A stretch of DNA of 7,070 nt. Origin: Pseudomonadota bacterium. GTDB taxonomy: Bacteria; Pseudomonadota; Alphaproteobacteria; Acetobacterales; Acetobacteraceae. Every line of letters starts with the position of its first letter. Within the stretch, counting starts at the first letter, position 1. A program made the translations under genes and the position numbers. The stretch spans positions 1 to 7,070 of the forward strand of contig JAJYFW010000088.1 of assembly GCA_021785335.1 (NCBI GenBank), written 5' to 3'. The notes under the pieces were generated by a model. The model was not told the DNA's origin and did not search any database. It saw nothing but the letters and a program-made list of their open reading frames with translations. Positions 5,879-7,070 of this stretch are shown here, piece by piece.

Positions 5879-7070
5879 ATGGCCGATCAGAAGCATCTCC
5901 TCCGCCGCCGCCAGGGGTGGTACGCGGTCGTCGAGGTCCCTCCGTCCCTTCGGGCAACCCTCGGGCGCCGCCTCAAGCGTACACTGAAGACCCGCGACCT
6001 CGCCGTCGCTCGTGCCCGCCGCTGGTCCGTCCTCGCCGACCTCAAGGCCACCATCGAGCAAGCCCGCAAGGCGCCCTCAGGCGACCCCCTGACCAGCGAA
6101 GCCCTGGCCTACCGCGAAGCCCTCGACGATGCCCGCCGTCGTGCCGAAGCCACGCCCTACCGTGGTGACCCCGACGACCTCCAGGCCCTCGGCGCCTTCC
6201 ACGACTCCCTCCCCGACACCCTGCTCGCCGACGCCATCGCCGACCGCGCGGGTGCCATCGAGGCCACTCAAGGCACCGACGCCGCCGTCGCGTTCGCCGA
6301 CCTCGCCCTCGGCCGCACCACCCCGCTTGACCTCCACGTCGACGCCTGGGTCTCCGAAGGTGGCCCTAAGTCGGCCACGTTGCGCCCCCGCACCCGACTC
6401 GAACGGCGGCGCGCGGTGGCCTCACTTGCCTCCTGGCTGGCCGCCCAAGGCCTCCCTGTCACCGTCGAGGCCATCACCCGCAAGGTCGCTGGCCGTTATG
6501 TCTCCCACCTCCTCGCCTCCGGTCGTGAACGCCGCACGCTGGCCAAGCGTGTCCGCAGCCTGCACGCGTACTGGTCCTGGCTACTTCGCCGGGGTCACCT
6601 CGACGAGGACTTAGCCAACCCCTGGCAGGATCAGGTCCCGGCTGTTCCTGCCCACCAGCCCACAGAACACGAACGCGCCTTCACCGACGACGAGGTCGCG
6701 CGCCTCCTCGCATCACCACCCGACGTCACCCTTGCCGACTTCATGAAGCTCGCCGCTCTCACCGGCATGCGCCGCGAAGAGATTGCCCAACTCACGGTCG
6801 CCGACTGCACCGAAGGGGCCTTCATCATCCGCCAGGGCAAGACCGCAGCAGCCCGCCGCCGCGTCCCGATCCATTCCGACCTCGCCCCGCTGGTGGCCCG
6901 CAGGACAGCCCACAAGGCCCCCACCGACTACCTCTTCGAGGACCTCGCCTCCTCGACCCACGACCGCTCCGACCCACTCGGCAAGCGCTTCACCCGCTAC
7001 CGCCGGTCCCTCGGCATCCAGGAGGGCGCCGGCCGCCGCTCCCTGGTAAACCTCCACAGCTTCCGCCGCT
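5879..7070 (+). CDS. Tyrosine site-specific recombinase (phage/island integrase, DUF6538-type N-terminus), C-terminus cut by window
   Basis: The enzyme integrates and excises a mobile element by the tyrosine recombinase mechanism. Of the protein, 397 residues are visible without a stop. Residues 1-60 (KHLLRRRQGWYAVVEVPPSL, then LKRTLKTRDLAVARARRW) match the DUF6538 DNA-binding start found in many proteobacterial integrases. Residues about 148-250 form the SAM-like core-binding domain. The catalytic domain begins near FTDDEVARLL (about 268). TGMRREEI holds Arg298, GKTAAARRRVPI holds Lys321, and LHSFRR at 392-397 holds the HxxR pair His393 and Arg396. The last conserved His/Trp and the nucleophilic Tyr lie past base 7070. 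The start is ATG at 5879 with GGTGG six bases upstream. Leucine codons are strongly CTC-biased, unlike the chromosomal neighbours, consistent with acquired DNA. Confidence 0.93.
   Translation, partial: MADQKHLLRRRQGWYAVVEVPPSLRATLGRRLKRTLKTRDLAVARARRWSVLADLKATIEQARKAPSGDPLTSEALAYREALDDARRRAEATPYRGDPDDLQALGAFHDSLPDTLLADAIADRAGAIEATQGTDAAVAFADLALGRTTPLDLHVDAWVSEGGPKSATLRPRTRLERRRAVASLASWLAAQGLPVTVEAITRKVAGRYVSHLLASGRERRTLAKRVRSLHAYWSWLLRRGHLDEDLANPWQDQVPAVPAHQPTEHERAFTDDEVARLLASPPDVTLADFMKLAALTGMRREEIAQLTVADCTEGAFIIRQGKTAAARRRVPIHSDLAPLVARRTAHKAPTDYLFEDLASSTHDRSDPLGKRFTRYRRSLGIQEGAGRRSLVNLHSFRR

Noticed and set aside
5603..5957. Small open frames on both strands in the region before the integrase.
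   Set aside because: They show no Shine-Dalgarno I trust, overlap each other in several frames and have biased, motif-free composition.

Overview
The window is GC-rich bacterial DNA with the codon usage and gene types of an alphaproteobacterium. I favour Rhodospirillales/Acetobacteraceae (Roseomonas-like), because of the bL25 type, the DUF6134-type secreted protein and the DUF6538-type integrase. This is inference from gene content; there is no rRNA or other taxonomic marker in the window.

Left to right: (1) bases 1-361, minus strand, hold the N-terminal 120 residues of ribosomal protein bL25 (rplY), cut by the window edge. (2) Bases 464-2934, minus strand, hold a tight three-gene cluster: a class II aldolase/adducin enzyme, then a 136-residue lipoprotein (4-base gap), then a 435-residue SGNH/sialate-O-acetylesterase-like hydrolase (11-base overlap). 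(3) After a 48-base divergent spacer with a perfect 7+7 inverted repeat, bases 2983-4861 on the plus strand hold an M20-type zinc amidohydrolase (carbamoylase/allantoate amidohydrolase family) and a class I SAM methyltransferase. (4) The methyltransferase converges with a minus-strand secreted DUF6134-like protein (4910-5581). The 48-base convergent gap holds a GC hairpin and three 17-bp tandem repeats that run into the end of the secreted-protein gene. (5) A 297-base gene-free stretch leads to a tyrosine site-specific integrase (5879 to the window end, plus strand) that lacks only its C-terminus here. Three copies of CGTGGGTGG sit directly upstream of its start codon, the last one covering the ribosome binding site.

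The aldolase and the amidohydrolase look like a small divergently transcribed catabolic module with a shared control region; their substrates cannot be read from the sequence. The integrase has a different codon preference from its neighbours and probably marks the edge of a mobile island continuing to the right. I found no rRNA, tRNA, CRISPR array or clearly new system. The most distinctive non-coding signals are the triplicated motif before the integrase, the tandem repeat over the DUF6134-like stop codon, and the inverted repeat in the divergent spacer.
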